NCBI GenBank assembly: GCA_910583845.1
Contig: CAJUAB010000014.1
Location: 1-64,000 of the forward strand
Direction: 5' to 3'
DNA from: an uncultured Acetatifactor sp.
Lineage (GTDB): Bacteria; Bacillota; Clostridia; Lachnospirales; Lachnospiraceae
Length of the DNA stretch: 64,000 bases
Part shown: positions 18,300 to 28,058 of the stretch, one piece after another
How positions within the stretch are numbered: position 1 is the first letter of the stretch
Layout: each line of letters opens with the position of its first letter
Made by a program: the position numbers and the translations under genes
The notes under the pieces: generated by a model
The model's input: the letters and a program-made list of their open reading frames with translations, nothing else
Told to the model about the DNA's origin: nothing
The model's database searches: none

Positions 18300-18433
18300 T
18301 ATGCTGATAATCTCTTTCTTCCCTTTGCGCGCCTTGCCGCCAGCACCTTTCTTCCCCCGGGAGTACTCATCCTGGCTCTGAAACCGTGAACTCTGGATCT
18401 GGATCTCTTCTTAGGCTGAAATGTCATCTTCAT
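18299..18433 (-). CDS. rpmH: 50S ribosomal protein L34
   Basis: 44 residues, starting MKMTFQPKKRSRSRVHGFR and ending GRKRLSA, which is the canonical L34 sequence (TPGGRKVLAARRAKGR). It has a good ribosome site (GGAGGTG) and is preceded by the DnaA-box region. It is the first gene of the leftward rpmH-rnpA-yidD-yidC-jag run. Confidence 0.97.
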   Translation of the reverse strand: MKMTFQPKKRSRSRVHGFRARMSTPGGRKVLAARRAKGRKRLSA

Positions 18434-18589
18434 GAAAATGCACCTCCTTCTCTGACCTCAATTTATGATTAGGTTGTTTTGATTCCTATGGAAAATAGCA
18501 TATTGATTGTAAAGGAAAAGTGCCGCAATGTCAAGCAAATATCGGTTTTTTTTCTATTTATTTTAGAAACGGTTCCCATGAAAAAAACT

Positions 18590-18845
18590 TTTTTGGAGTT
18601 ATCCACAGCCATATGCACCGTTATTTATAAACAGAAAGTTATCCACACACTGTTGATAAGTTGTGGATAACTGTTTCCGGCAGGTACTATATCTTGTTTT
18701 ACCCCAAAAATATCAAATCAATATACAGTATTTTTGCCGCTTTTTATGTATCCACAAAGGATGCTATTTATACACCATATTGTCCACATACGAATTTATT
18801 CACCCTACTTATACCCCAACTTATACACAACATGTGGATAACTTT
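18590..18845. other. oriC: origin of replication, DnaA-box cluster upstream of dnaA
   Basis: There are four perfect DnaA boxes (TTATCCACA): plus strand at 18599-18607 and 18639-18647, minus strand at 18662-18670 and 18833-18841. One-mismatch boxes lie near 18651, 18748, 18780 and 18821. The tract lies between rpmH and dnaA, the usual place of incC in Firmicutes bipartite origins. Confidence 0.9.
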
Positions 18846-18871
18846 ATTCCAGTCCTGTTCAAAACTAGTAT

Positions 18872-18900
18872 TTGAAATATTTCCGACTTTATATTAATAT
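18872..18900 (+). promoter_or_regulatory. candidate dnaA promoter
   Basis: TTGAAA and TAATAT with a 17-bp spacer, about 80 bp upstream of the dnaA start and just after the last DnaA box, which would allow autoregulation by DnaA. Confidence 0.6.
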
Positions 18901-18934
18901 AGGATTAGAAATATACCCACAAGAGCAATCAGTG

Positions 18935-18977
18935 CAATAGTCAAGGCGTAGCCTTGACTATGCGGGAAGAGGTAAAT
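18935..18977 (+). promoter_or_regulatory. leader hairpin before dnaA (family 1)
   Basis: An 11-bp perfect stem ATAGTCAAGGC/GCCTTGACTAT with a 3-nt loop is followed by GCGGGAAGAGGTAAAT and the ATG. The ribosome site GAAGAGG sits immediately 3' of the hairpin, as in the gyrB, gyrA and DUF3021 leaders. Confidence 0.7.
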
Positions 18978-20330
18978 ATGAACAACATAAAAGAAGATTG
19001 GGGAGAAATCAAGGATATTGTGAAAAGGGAATACAGTCTGTCTGGCATTTCCTTTTCAACCTGGGTGGAACCTCTGCAGCTCTACAAAATAGAGGATGAT
19101 GTGGTGTATATCATTATTCCCTCTGACCAGGCGCAGGCTCTCAGCTATATTTCCAGCAAATACAAGAGTTTTTTTCAGGTTACGATTTCGGAGAGGTACG
19201 ACCATATATACGATGTGGAGTTTATTCTGGAATCGGACATTCCCAGGGAAGACGCGGCAGAGGATGAATCTTCTTATTATAATGCCGAAAATGAAAACAA
19301 CACTCTGAATCCAAAGTACAAATTTGACACCTTTGTGGTGGGAAGTAACAATAAATTTGCCCATTCCGCTTCCCTGGCTGTGGCGGAGTCCCCGGGAAAA
19401 ACCTACAACCCTCTCTATCTCTATGGGGGAGCCGGTTTGGGCAAGACACACCTGATGCATTCCATCGGACATTTTATACTGGAACAGAATCCCAATACCA
19501 AGGTACTCTATGTGACCAGCGAAGAATTTACCAACGAAGTGATCGAATCCATCCGAAACGGTAACGCGGCCGTCATGACCAGACTTCGCGAAAAGTACAG
19601 AACCGTAGATGTGCTGATGGTAGATGACGTACAGTTTATCATAGGGAAGGAAAGTACGCAGGAAGAATTTTTCCACACCTTCAATGTACTGCATTCCGCG
19701 GGAAAACAGATCATTTTATCCTCGGACAAGCCGCCCAAGGAGATGGAAACCCTGGAAGAACGCTTCCGTTCCCGTTTTGAATGGGGACTGATTGCCGACA
19801 TACAGCCGCCCGATTATGAGACCCGCGTGGCCATATTGAGGAAAAACGCCGAGATATACAATCGGCAGATCAATGAAGAAGTCATTGATTACATTGCTTC
19901 CAATATCAAATCCAACATCAGGGAGCTGGAAGGCGCCTTTAACAAAATCCTTGCCTTTGCCAGATCCAACAAGACAGAGCTGAACCTGGCAGCTGCCGAG
20001 GAGGCCCTCAAGGACGTGATTTATCCGAATAAAGCCAGGGACATCACCCCCACTCTGATCATCAACACCGTATCGGAGTACTTTAATGTAAGACCGGAGG
20101 ATGTGGTCTCCAAAAAGAGAAATTCCGAATATGTGCTGCCCAGGCAGGTCTCCATGTACCTGTGCCATATACTGACGGACAACTCTTACGCCCTGATCGG
20201 GAAAGCCCTCGGAAAAAAAGACCACACCACTGTCCTGCACGGCTGTAACAAAATTGAGGACGAGCTTAAAAATAATGAGGAGCTTCAAAGTAAAATTGAC
20301 GCCATATTAAAGAAAATCAACCCGAACTAA
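18978..20330 (+). CDS. dnaA: chromosomal replication initiator DnaA
   Basis: 450 residues from MNNIKEDWGEIKD. Domain I is N-terminal, followed by a short acidic linker. The AAA+ domain has Walker A GGAGLGKTHLMH and Walker B VLMVDDVQFI, with RFRSRFEWGL. The C-terminal DNA-binding domain contains the signature ALIGKALGKKDHTTVLHGCN. An in-frame upstream ATG (18954) lies inside the leader hairpin and is unlikely. It binds DnaA boxes on both flanks to open the origin. Confidence 0.98.
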   Translation: MNNIKEDWGEIKDIVKREYSLSGISFSTWVEPLQLYKIEDDVVYIIIPSDQAQALSYISSKYKSFFQVTISERYDHIYDVEFILESDIPREDAAEDESSYYNAENENNTLNPKYKFDTFVVGSNNKFAHSASLAVAESPGKTYNPLYLYGGAGLGKTHLMHSIGHFILEQNPNTKVLYVTSEEFTNEVIESIRNGNAAVMTRLREKYRTVDVLMVDDVQFIIGKESTQEEFFHTFNVLHSAGKQIILSSDKPPKEMETLEERFRSRFEWGLIADIQPPDYETRVAILRKNAEIYNRQINEEVIDYIASNIKSNIRELEGAFNKILAFARSNKTELNLAAAEEALKDVIYPNKARDITPTLIINTVSEYFNVRPEDVVSKKRNSEYVLPRQVSMYLCHILTDNSYALIGKALGKKDHTTVLHGCNKIEDELKNNEELQSKIDAILKKINPN

Positions 20331-20629
20331 TCCACAGGGGAATGTGTATTACCGGTGAAAAACAGAGAAAAAGCGTTGATAACCTGAAACGCCTTCTGAA
20401 TACCCTTTAAGATACATGTGAATAAGTCCGAACTTATCCATTGCAAAAAGATAAATTATTAACGAGATATCCATTCCCTTTTTGTCCGAAAAATAGTATA
20501 ATAGAGATAGTTTTGCACATATCAACACCCACTAAGAAGGTTATTAAGAAAAATATATCTTATTATATAAGCCTTGCACAGGCACTGGGATTTTTTTTGT
20601 ATTGTGTACAGGAAAGGAGTTCATAAACA
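20331..20629. other. dnaA-dnaN intergenic origin half (candidate DUE)
   Basis: Degenerate DnaA boxes follow the dnaA stop (TAATCCACA at 20328, TGTGAATAA near 20415, TTATCCATT near 20436). A strongly AT-rich stretch then runs to about 20575. This matches the incC/oriC-2 layout of bipartite Firmicutes origins, with unwinding expected in the AT-rich part. A TATAAT-like -10 near 20497 may belong to the dnaN promoter. Confidence 0.6.
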
Positions 20630-21739
20630 ATGAAACTGATTTGCTCTAAAAATAATCTGTTAAACGGAGTACAGATCGTATCCAAGGCAGTTCCCAACAA
20701 AACAACCATGTCTATTCTGGAATGTATTCTTGTGGACACCACCGGAGGCAGGATCACTCTCACGGCCAACGATATGGAGATGGGTATAGAGACCACGATT
20801 GAGGGAGAAATTGTGGAAAAGGGCATTATAGCCCTGGACGCCAAAATATTTCTGGACATAGTGCGGAAACTGCCGGATAACAACATTACCATTCAGACCG
20901 ATGAGACATACAAGACAACCATTACCTGTGAGAAGGCAAAGTTTAATATTATGGGCAAATCAGGAGAAGATTTCTCCTATCTGCCGGCAGTTGAAAAAGA
21001 AGAGGGCATCACCGTTTCACAGTTTACCCTGAAGGAAGTAGTCAGGCAGACTATTTTTTCTATTTCAGATAATGATAACAACAAATTAATGAGTGGTGAA
21101 TTGTTCGATATAAATGGCAACGAGTTGAAAGTGGTCTCGTTGGACGGACACCGCATATCCATCCGGAAAATTGCTTTGAAGGAGGAATACAGACAGAAAA
21201 AGGTGGTGGTGCCGGGGAAGACTCTGAACGAAATCAGCAAGATTCTCTCAGGCGATACGGACCGGGATGTCAATATTTTCTTTACCTCCAAGCAAATAAT
21301 ATTTGAGTTTGACGAGACCACCGTGGTTTCCAGGCTCATTGAGGGAGAGTATTTCAGAATTGAACAGATGCTTTCCAGCGATTATGAGACCAAGGTAAGA
21401 ATCAATAAAAAGGAGCTGCTGAGCTGTATTGACCGCGCTACCCTGCTGGTGAAGGAGGGGGACAAAAAGCCCATTATCATCAATATAACAGATGGCGGCA
21501 TGGAACTGAAAATCAACTCCGCTCTGGGCAGTATGAACGAGGAAATTGATATCGCCAAGGACGGAAGGGATCTGATGATCGGCTTCAATCCCAAATTTCT
21601 GATTGACGCCCTGCGGGTGATTGACGATGAACAGGTGGATCTGTATATGCTCAACCCCAAAGCGCCTTGTCTGATCAAGGATGAAGAGGAAAATTACATT
21701 TACCTGATTCTGCCGGTGAATTTTACAACAGTGAATTAA
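20630..21739 (+). CDS. dnaN: DNA polymerase III beta sliding clamp
   Basis: 369 residues, with three repeats of the clamp fold. It starts MKLICSKNNLLNGVQIVSKA and ends with the conserved DEEENYIYLILPVN, typical of DnaN. The ribosome site AAAGGAG is well placed. The ring-shaped dimer tethers DNA polymerase III and other clamp-binding proteins. It lies downstream of dnaA. Confidence 0.97.
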   Translation: MKLICSKNNLLNGVQIVSKAVPNKTTMSILECILVDTTGGRITLTANDMEMGIETTIEGEIVEKGIIALDAKIFLDIVRKLPDNNITIQTDETYKTTITCEKAKFNIMGKSGEDFSYLPAVEKEEGITVSQFTLKEVVRQTIFSISDNDNNKLMSGELFDINGNELKVVSLDGHRISIRKIALKEEYRQKKVVVPGKTLNEISKILSGDTDRDVNIFFTSKQIIFEFDETTVVSRLIEGEYFRIEQMLSSDYETKVRINKKELLSCIDRATLLVKEGDKKPIIINITDGGMELKINSALGSMNEEIDIAKDGRDLMIGFNPKFLIDALRVIDDEQVDLYMLNPKAPCLIKDEEENYIYLILPVNFTTVN

Positions 21740-21764
21740 AAGCAGGGACGGAGACGGGAAGAGT

Positions 21765-21983
21765 ATGTTAAAACTGACAATCAAAGATGATTTTATCAAA
21801 CTGGGGCAGGCCATGAAGCTGGCCGACCTGGCGGACAGCGGAGTGGAAGCGAAACTGCTGATTCAGGACGGCCAGGTTTCCGTGAACGGGGAAGTGGAAT
21901 TTCAGAGGGGAAGAAAACTCCGTGATGGTGATGTTTTTGAACTGGAAGGGACACAGGTACAGATTGTGTCCCGGGAAATATAA
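21765..21983 (+). CDS. S4-domain RNA-binding protein (YaaA/RlbA type)
   Basis: 72 residues comprising a single S4 domain: FIKLGQAMKLADLADSGVEA, then LIQDGQVSVNGEVEFQRGRKL. This small protein is almost always between dnaN and recF in Firmicutes. It is thought to act in ribosome large-subunit assembly in B. subtilis. It is 17 bp upstream of recF and co-transcribed. Confidence 0.92.
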   Translation: MLKLTIKDDFIKLGQAMKLADLADSGVEAKLLIQDGQVSVNGEVEFQRGRKLRDGDVFELEGTQVQIVSREI

Positions 21984-22000
21984 GGGTATCGGAGCGGACT

Positions 22001-23086
22001 ATGATTATTAAATCACTGGAGCTTCAGGATTATCGCAATTATGATTCACTTAACCTGGCGTTTGACAGAGGCACCAATATTCTCTATGGGGACAACGCGC
22101 AGGGTAAGACCAATATTCTGGAGGCAATCTACGTATCAGCCACTACCAAATCACACAAGGGCAGCAAAGACAGGGATATTGTGAATTTTCATAAAGAGGA
22201 GGCGCATATCCGCACTTTTCTGGAAAAAGAAGGAGTGGAGACCCGGGTAGATCTGCATCTGCGAAAGAGCGGGTCCAAGGGAATCGCCATAGACGGCCAG
22301 AAAATCAAAAAGGCAGCGGATCTGCTGGGAATCTGTAATGTTGTTTTTTTCTCTCCGGAGGATCTGGGCATTATCAAGGAGGGTCCTGCGGAGCGCAGGC
22401 ATTTTGTGGATATGGAGCTGTGTCAGCTGGACGGGTTCTATCTGTACAATCTGAATCACTATAACAAGATTGTAACCCAGCGTAACAGGCTGTTGAAGGA
22501 TCTGTACTTCAATCCTGATCTGAAGGATACCCTGCATATATGGGATTCTCAGCTTGTCTCCTTCGGGAGCAAGGTTATTGAGAGACGGAAACTTTTTGTG
22601 GATCAGCTCAACGAAATTATCTATGACATTCATAAACGTCTGTCGGGAGGAAGGGAAGAAATCCTCATTCAGTATGAGCCGGATGTACAGATCGAGGAAT
22701 TTGAAAAAAATCTGCGATGCAGTCAGGAGAAGGATATCAAGCTGAAACAGACTACGGTGGGACCTCACAGGGACGATTTCTGTTTTCTGGCAGGGAATGT
22801 GGACATCCGGAAATTTGGTTCCCAGGGACAGCAGCGCACCGCGGCTCTGTCGCTGAAACTGTCAGAGATAGAACTGGTGAAAAAGATGACCAAGGATACG
22901 CCGATTTTGCTGCTGGATGATGTATTGTCTGAATTGGACAGCAACCGGCAGAATTATCTGCTTGGCAGTATAGGGGATGTACAGACCATTATAACCTGTA
23001 CGGGTCTGGAAGAATTTGTGAATAACCGTTTTGAGATTAACAGGGTATATAAAGTAACCAACGGCATTGTGGAAATAATGAGTTGA
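22001..23086 (+). CDS. recF: DNA replication and repair protein RecF
   Basis: 361 residues of an SMC-like ATPase. Walker A GDNAQGKTNILEAIY is near residue 30-44, the ABC signature region is GSQGQQRTAALSLKL, and Walker B is ILLLDDVLSELD. It loads RecA at gaps with RecOR. It sits in the standard dnaA-dnaN-S4-recF-gyrB order. Confidence 0.96.
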   Translation: MIIKSLELQDYRNYDSLNLAFDRGTNILYGDNAQGKTNILEAIYVSATTKSHKGSKDRDIVNFHKEEAHIRTFLEKEGVETRVDLHLRKSGSKGIAIDGQKIKKAADLLGICNVVFFSPEDLGIIKEGPAERRHFVDMELCQLDGFYLYNLNHYNKIVTQRNRLLKDLYFNPDLKDTLHIWDSQLVSFGSKVIERRKLFVDQLNEIIYDIHKRLSGGREEILIQYEPDVQIEEFEKNLRCSQEKDIKLKQTTVGPHRDDFCFLAGNVDIRKFGSQGQQRTAALSLKLSEIELVKKMTKDTPILLLDDVLSELDSNRQNYLLGSIGDVQTIITCTGLEEFVNNRFEINRVYKVTNGIVEIMS

Positions 23087-23131
23087 CGCGTTATTGCGGG
23101 TTGACCAGTCCATATAACGCTACTGATTGGT

Positions 23132-23175
23132 GCAATACCGCAGGCACAGCCGGCGGTATGCGGAAAGAGGTAAAA
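23132..23175 (+). promoter_or_regulatory. leader hairpin before gyrB (family 1)
   Basis: GCAATACCGCAGGC-aca-GCCGGCGGTATGC: the arms ATACCGC/GCGGTAT and GGC/GCC pair around one mismatch, followed by GGAAAGAGGTAAAA and the ATG. Confidence 0.7.
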
Positions 23176-25305
23176 ATGAACGAAGAAACCATGAACAATA
23201 CAGCTGTGGATCATGAATATACCGCCGATCAGATTCAGATTCTGGAGGGATTGGAGGCAGTTCGCAAGAGGCCCGGCATGTATATCGGCACTACTTCCAG
23301 CAGAGGATTACATCATCTGGTGTATGAGATTGTTGATAATTCCGTGGATGAGGCCCTTGCAGGTTTCTGTGATACGATTGATGTAACCATAAATGAAGAC
23401 AATTCTGTCACTGTGACGGATAATGGCAGAGGGATTCCCATAGGTATTAATCATAAGGCGGGTATTCCCGCCGTGGAGGTAGTGTTTACAATTCTCCATG
23501 CGGGAGGAAAGTTCGGCGGAGGGGGATACAAGGTGTCCGGCGGCCTGCACGGTGTAGGCGCCTCGGTGGTTAATGCTTTGTCCGACTGGCTGGAAGTGGA
23601 GATCTGTCAGGAAGGAAAGGTGTATAAGCAGCGCTATGAAAAAGGCCAGGTGGCCTATTCCCTGAAAGAGATCGGAACCTGTCCCAAAGAGAAGACAGGC
23701 ACAAAGGTGTCTTTTCTTCCGGATAAAACAATTTTTACCGAGACTACGGTATTTGATTTCGAAATTCTCAAGAGCAGGCTGCGGGAAATGGCATTTCTGA
23801 CCAAGAATCTTCGGATCATTCTGAGAGACAACCGCAGTGAGGACGCTTCGGTTCTCACGGATACGGATGTGGAAAACGCGCAGATCAGCCAGCTTTTGCA
23901 GAGGGCGGCGGAAGATCAGAAATTGCAGAACGCGGAGAAGCAGGAAAACTCCCAGGAGGAGAACACAAAGGGCTCCAAAGTGGGTGTGGTCAGAACCGTC
24001 CGTCTGGAAAACGGAAAGAAACAGAAAGTAGTTGAATTTCACTATGAGGGCGGTATAAAGGAATTTGTCACATACCTGAACAGGAGCAAGACACCCCTGT
24101 ATGAGAATATTCTGTATTTTGAAGGGGAAAAGAATCATGTGTATGTGGAAGTATCCTTCCAGCACAATGATTCCTACAATGAGAGCGTATTCAGCTTTGT
24201 GAACAATATCAATACGCCGGAAGGGGGCACCCATCTCCAGGGTTTCCGCAATGCCGTCACCAAGACCTTCAACGATTACGCCCGCAGCGCGAAACTGCTG
24301 AAAGACAGCGAACCGAATCTGTCGGGAGAGGATATCAGAGAAGGGCTCACCGCCATTATCAGCGTGAAGATCGAGGACCCTCAGTTTGAAGGGCAGACCA
24401 AGCAAAAGCTCGGGAACAGTGAGGCCAGAAGCGCTGTGGATAACGTTGTGTCGGAACAGCTGACCTATTTTCTGGAGCAGAATCCGGGAGTCGCCAAGAT
24501 TATCTGCGAGAAATCCATTCTGGCCCAGCGCGCCAGAGAAGCGGCCCGCAAGGCAAGGGATCTGACCAGAAGAAAGACAGCCCTGGACGGTATGGCTTTG
24601 CCCGGAAAACTGGCGGACTGTTCGGACAAAGACCCCAAGAACTGTGAGATTTATATTGTGGAGGGAGATTCCGCGGGAGGCAGCGCCAAGACGGCCCGGG
24701 ACAGAGCTACCCAGGCAATTCTGCCTCTTCGGGGAAAGATTCTGAATGTGGAGAAGGCCAGACTGGATAAGATTTATGCCAACGCGGAGATCAAGGCCAT
24801 GATCACCGCCTTCGGCACAGGTATTCACGAGGATTTCGATATTTCCAAGCTCCGCTATAATAAAATTATTCTTATGACGGACGCGGATGTGGACGGAGCA
24901 CATATCAGTACGCTGCTTCTGACCTTTATTTACCGCTTTATGCCCGAACTGATCAAACAGGGACATGTGTTTCTGGCAAAGCCTCCGCTCTTCAAGCTGG
25001 AGAAGAACAAAAAAGTCTGGTATGCCTACAGCGATGAGGAGCTGGATGCCATATTGCAGGAGGTGGGAAGAGATCAGAACAACAAGATCCAGCGTTATAA
25101 GGGCCTGGGGGAAATGGACGCGGAACAGCTTTGGGAGACTACCATGGACCCTGCCCAGAGAATTTTGCTACGTGTAAACTACGATGAAGAGATGGAATCG
25201 GAGATTGATCTGACTTTTACGACTCTGATGGGTGATAAGGTGGAACCCCGGAAGGAATTTATAGAACAGAACGCGAAATTTGTGACGAATCTGGATATCA
25301 CATAA
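23176..25305 (+). CDS. gyrB: DNA gyrase subunit B
   Basis: 709 residues from MNEETMNN; the longer frame would start inside recF and read through the leader hairpin. The GHKL ATPase has DNGRGIPIG and GGGYKVSGGLHGVGASV. The TOPRIM domain has EGDSAGGSAKTARDRATQA and DADVDGAHI, and the C terminus ends in the conserved QNAKFVTNLDI. It is longer than the usual 630-650 residues because of a charged Q/E/K-rich insertion at about residues 230-285 in the transducer region (QLLQRAAEDQKLQNAEKQEN). Confidence 0.97.
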   Translation: MNEETMNNTAVDHEYTADQIQILEGLEAVRKRPGMYIGTTSSRGLHHLVYEIVDNSVDEALAGFCDTIDVTINEDNSVTVTDNGRGIPIGINHKAGIPAVEVVFTILHAGGKFGGGGYKVSGGLHGVGASVVNALSDWLEVEICQEGKVYKQRYEKGQVAYSLKEIGTCPKEKTGTKVSFLPDKTIFTETTVFDFEILKSRLREMAFLTKNLRIILRDNRSEDASVLTDTDVENAQISQLLQRAAEDQKLQNAEKQENSQEENTKGSKVGVVRTVRLENGKKQKVVEFHYEGGIKEFVTYLNRSKTPLYENILYFEGEKNHVYVEVSFQHNDSYNESVFSFVNNINTPEGGTHLQGFRNAVTKTFNDYARSAKLLKDSEPNLSGEDIREGLTAIISVKIEDPQFEGQTKQKLGNSEARSAVDNVVSEQLTYFLEQNPGVAKIICEKSILAQRAREAARKARDLTRRKTALDGMALPGKLADCSDKDPKNCEIYIVEGDSAGGSAKTARDRATQAILPLRGKILNVEKARLDKIYANAEIKAMITAFGTGIHEDFDISKLRYNKIILMTDADVDGAHISTLLLTFIYRFMPELIKQGHVFLAKPPLFKLEKNKKVWYAYSDEELDAILQEVGRDQNNKIQRYKGLGEMDAEQLWETTMDPAQRILLRVNYDEEMESEIDLTFTTLMGDKVEPRKEFIEQNAKFVTNLDIT

Positions 25306-25351
25306 ACAGATTCATCCGTTCAGACCAGGAATATGTGGGATTGAGGAAAGA

Positions 25352-25394
25352 GCAATACCGCTGACTATGCCAGCAGTATGCGGGAAGAGGTAAT
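25352..25394 (+). promoter_or_regulatory. leader hairpin before gyrA (family 1)
   Basis: GCAATACCGCTG..CAGCAGTATGC: stem ATAC/GTAT and GCTG/CAGC with mismatches, then GGGAAGAGGTAAT and the ATG. The end of the hairpin and the ribosome site are nearly identical to those of dnaA. Confidence 0.65.
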
Positions 25395-28058
25395 ATGCAA
25401 GACGATATATTTGACAATGTCCAGGAAGTGGACAAAATACAGGAAGTAGATCTCAAGGAGAAAATGGAGACTTTCTATATTGATTATGCCATGAGCGTAA
25501 TTGCCTCCAGAGCGCTTCCTGATGTCAGAGACGGTCTGAAGCCGGTTCAGAGAAGAGTCCTGTACTCTATGATTGAACTGAATAACGGCCCCGACAAACC
25601 CCACCGTAAGTGTGCCCGTATTGTGGGTGATACCATGGGTAAATATCATCCCCATGGCGACAGTTCCATTTATGGGGCTTTAGTCAATATGGCACAGGAC
25701 TGGAATATGCGGTACACTCTGGTGGATGGCCATGGCAATTTTGGCTCCATGGACGGTGACGGCGCTGCGGCCATGCGATACACGGAGGCCAGACTGTCCA
25801 AAATTTCCATGGAATTGTTGGCTGACATCAATAAAGATACAGTGGATTTTGTCCCCAATTTTGACGATACAGAGAAAGAACCCGTGGTACTGCCCAGCCG
25901 GTATCCCAATCTGCTGGTAAACGGCACCACAGGTATTGCGGTGGGCATGGCCACCAATATTCCGCCCCACAATCTGCGTGAGGTGGTAAAGGCAGTGATT
26001 CAGATTATCGACAATCGGGTGGAGGAAAACAGAGATACCGCCATAGACGAGGTGCTGGACATTATAAAAGCGCCTGATTTTCCCACGGGCGGCCTGATTC
26101 TCGGCACCAGAGGCTGTGATGAGGCGTATCGCACGGGAAGGGGGAAAATCCGTGTCCGCGCGGTTACGGACATAGAGACTCTTCCCAGCGGAAAGAGTCA
26201 GATTATTGTGACAGAATTGCCATATATGGTAAATAAGGCCAATCTCATTGTAAAAATTGCCGAGCTGGTAAAACTGAAAAAGATAGACGGCATTACCGAT
26301 ATCCGGGATGAATCCAACAGGGAGGGTATCCGGGTGGTAATAGAACTGCGCCGGGACGCCAATTCCAATGTGATTCTGAATCAGCTGTACAAACATACGC
26401 AATTGCAGGATACCTTCGGCGTGATTATGCTGGCTCTTGTAAATAATGAGCCGAAAGTTATGAATCTTCTGGAGATGCTGACATATTATCTTAAGCATCA
26501 GGAGGAAGTGGTTACCCGCAGGACCAGGTATGACCTGAACAAGGCCGAGGAGAGGGATCATATCCTGCAAGGCCTGCTGAAAGCACTTGATTTTATAGAT
26601 GAAGTGATCTCCATCATCCGCAGCAGCCAGAATACCCAGATCGCCAAGGAACGCCTGATCGAGCGGTTTGAGTTGTCAGAGGTACAGGCGCAGGCCATCG
26701 TGGATATGCGTCTGCGGGCTCTGACAGGTCTGGAGAGAGAAAAGCTGGAGGCCGAACATGCGGAATTGCAGCAGAAGATCAAGGAGTATAAGGCCATTCT
26801 GGCGGATGAAAAATTGCTGCTGGGGGTGATCAGACAGGAAATCACTGTGATTGCCGATAAATATGGCGATGACAGAAGAAGTAAGATTACTTATGATATC
26901 ACGGATATATCCATGGAGGACATGATTCCCCATGACAATACCATAATTGCCATGACCAGCCTGGGCTATATAAAGCGTATGACCGTGGACAATTTCAAAT
27001 CCCAGAACCGCGGCGGCAAGGGCATCAAGGGAATGCAGACCATAGAGGACGATTATATTGAAGATCTGTTGATAACCAGTACGCATCATTATCTGCATTT
27101 CTTCACGAATCTTGGCAGAGTATACAGACTGAAAGCCTATGAGATTCCGGAGGCCGGCAGGACAGCCAGAGGAACCGCTATTGTAAATCTGTTGCAGCTG
27201 TTTCCGGGGGAGAAGATTACCGCCATGATTCCCATAAGGGAATACAGCCGGGAGAAAAATCTCTTTATGGTGACAAAGGGCGGCATTGTCAAGAAGACCT
27301 CTCTGGATGAATTTTCCAATATCCGTAAGAATGGCCTGGTAGCCATCAATCTGCGGGAGGAGGATGAGCTGATTGAGGTCAAGGCCACCGATGCGTCCAG
27401 CGAGGTCTTCCTGGTGACCAGGCAGGGTATGTGTATCCGTTTCAAGGAGACGGATGTGCGGAATACGGGCCGTTCCTCCATGGGTGTGATCGGCATGAAT
27501 CTGTCGGATCAGGATGAAATTGTGGGAATGCAGCTTCAAAGCCAGGGGGATTCCCTGCTGATTGTCTCTGAGAACGGCATGGGCAAGAGAACCTACCTTG
27601 ATGAGTTCAATGTTCAGCACAGGGGCGGAAAAGGGATTAAATGCTATAAGATTACCGAGAAAACAGGGGATGTAATCGGTGTAAAAGCTGTCAATGACGA
27701 CAACGAAATCATGATGATCACCACTGCCGGTATTATCATTCAGCTGCGCATGGAAGATGTATCGACTTTGAGCAGAATCACCTCCGGCGTAAAACTGATT
27801 CAGCTGGAAAAGAACAATAAGGTGGCTCAGATTGCCAAAGTAAGGGAAAAAATTTCCAATGGGGACCAGGAATTCAGCGATGTGAATGATGCTCTGGAAG
27901 AAATCCTGGAGGAAAATCTTGAGGATTATTCCGAGAACATGTCAGAGGAGAATCCGGAAGATTTTTTGGAAGATACCTTGGAAGATAATGAGGAGGATTT
28001 CTCCGAAGATATGCAGGGATCAGATCTGGAGGAACCCTCCGAGGATACACAGGAATAG
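25395..28058 (+). CDS. gyrA: DNA gyrase subunit A
   Basis: 887 residues. Breakage-reunion domain with the catalytic Tyr in AAAMRYTEARLSK. The quinolone-resistance region reads YHPHGDSSIYGALV, with Gly94 where E. coli has Asp87. The C-terminal beta-pinwheel has the GyrA box QNRGGKGIKGM and related blades. The end is an unusually long acidic tail of about 55 residues made of E/D-rich repeats (EENLEDYSENMSEENPEDF). It forms the A2B2 gyrase with gyrB just upstream. Confidence 0.97.
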   Translation: MQDDIFDNVQEVDKIQEVDLKEKMETFYIDYAMSVIASRALPDVRDGLKPVQRRVLYSMIELNNGPDKPHRKCARIVGDTMGKYHPHGDSSIYGALVNMAQDWNMRYTLVDGHGNFGSMDGDGAAAMRYTEARLSKISMELLADINKDTVDFVPNFDDTEKEPVVLPSRYPNLLVNGTTGIAVGMATNIPPHNLREVVKAVIQIIDNRVEENRDTAIDEVLDIIKAPDFPTGGLILGTRGCDEAYRTGRGKIRVRAVTDIETLPSGKSQIIVTELPYMVNKANLIVKIAELVKLKKIDGITDIRDESNREGIRVVIELRRDANSNVILNQLYKHTQLQDTFGVIMLALVNNEPKVMNLLEMLTYYLKHQEEVVTRRTRYDLNKAEERDHILQGLLKALDFIDEVISIIRSSQNTQIAKERLIERFELSEVQAQAIVDMRLRALTGLEREKLEAEHAELQQKIKEYKAILADEKLLLGVIRQEITVIADKYGDDRRSKITYDITDISMEDMIPHDNTIIAMTSLGYIKRMTVDNFKSQNRGGKGIKGMQTIEDDYIEDLLITSTHHYLHFFTNLGRVYRLKAYEIPEAGRTARGTAIVNLLQLFPGEKITAMIPIREYSREKNLFMVTKGGIVKKTSLDEFSNIRKNGLVAINLREEDELIEVKATDASSEVFLVTRQGMCIRFKETDVRNTGRSSMGVIGMNLSDQDEIVGMQLQSQGDSLLIVSENGMGKRTYLDEFNVQHRGGKGIKCYKITEKTGDVIGVKAVNDDNEIMMITTAGIIIQLRMEDVSTLSRITSGVKLIQLEKNNKVAQIAKVREKISNGDQEFSDVNDALEEILEENLEDYSENMSEENPEDFLEDTLEDNEEDFSEDMQGSDLEEPSEDTQE

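Noticed and set aside
23308..24966. 552-codon minus-strand open frame opposite gyrB
   Set aside because: It is a shadow of the gyrB reading frame, with His/Leu/Ile-rich nonsense composition and no ribosome site.
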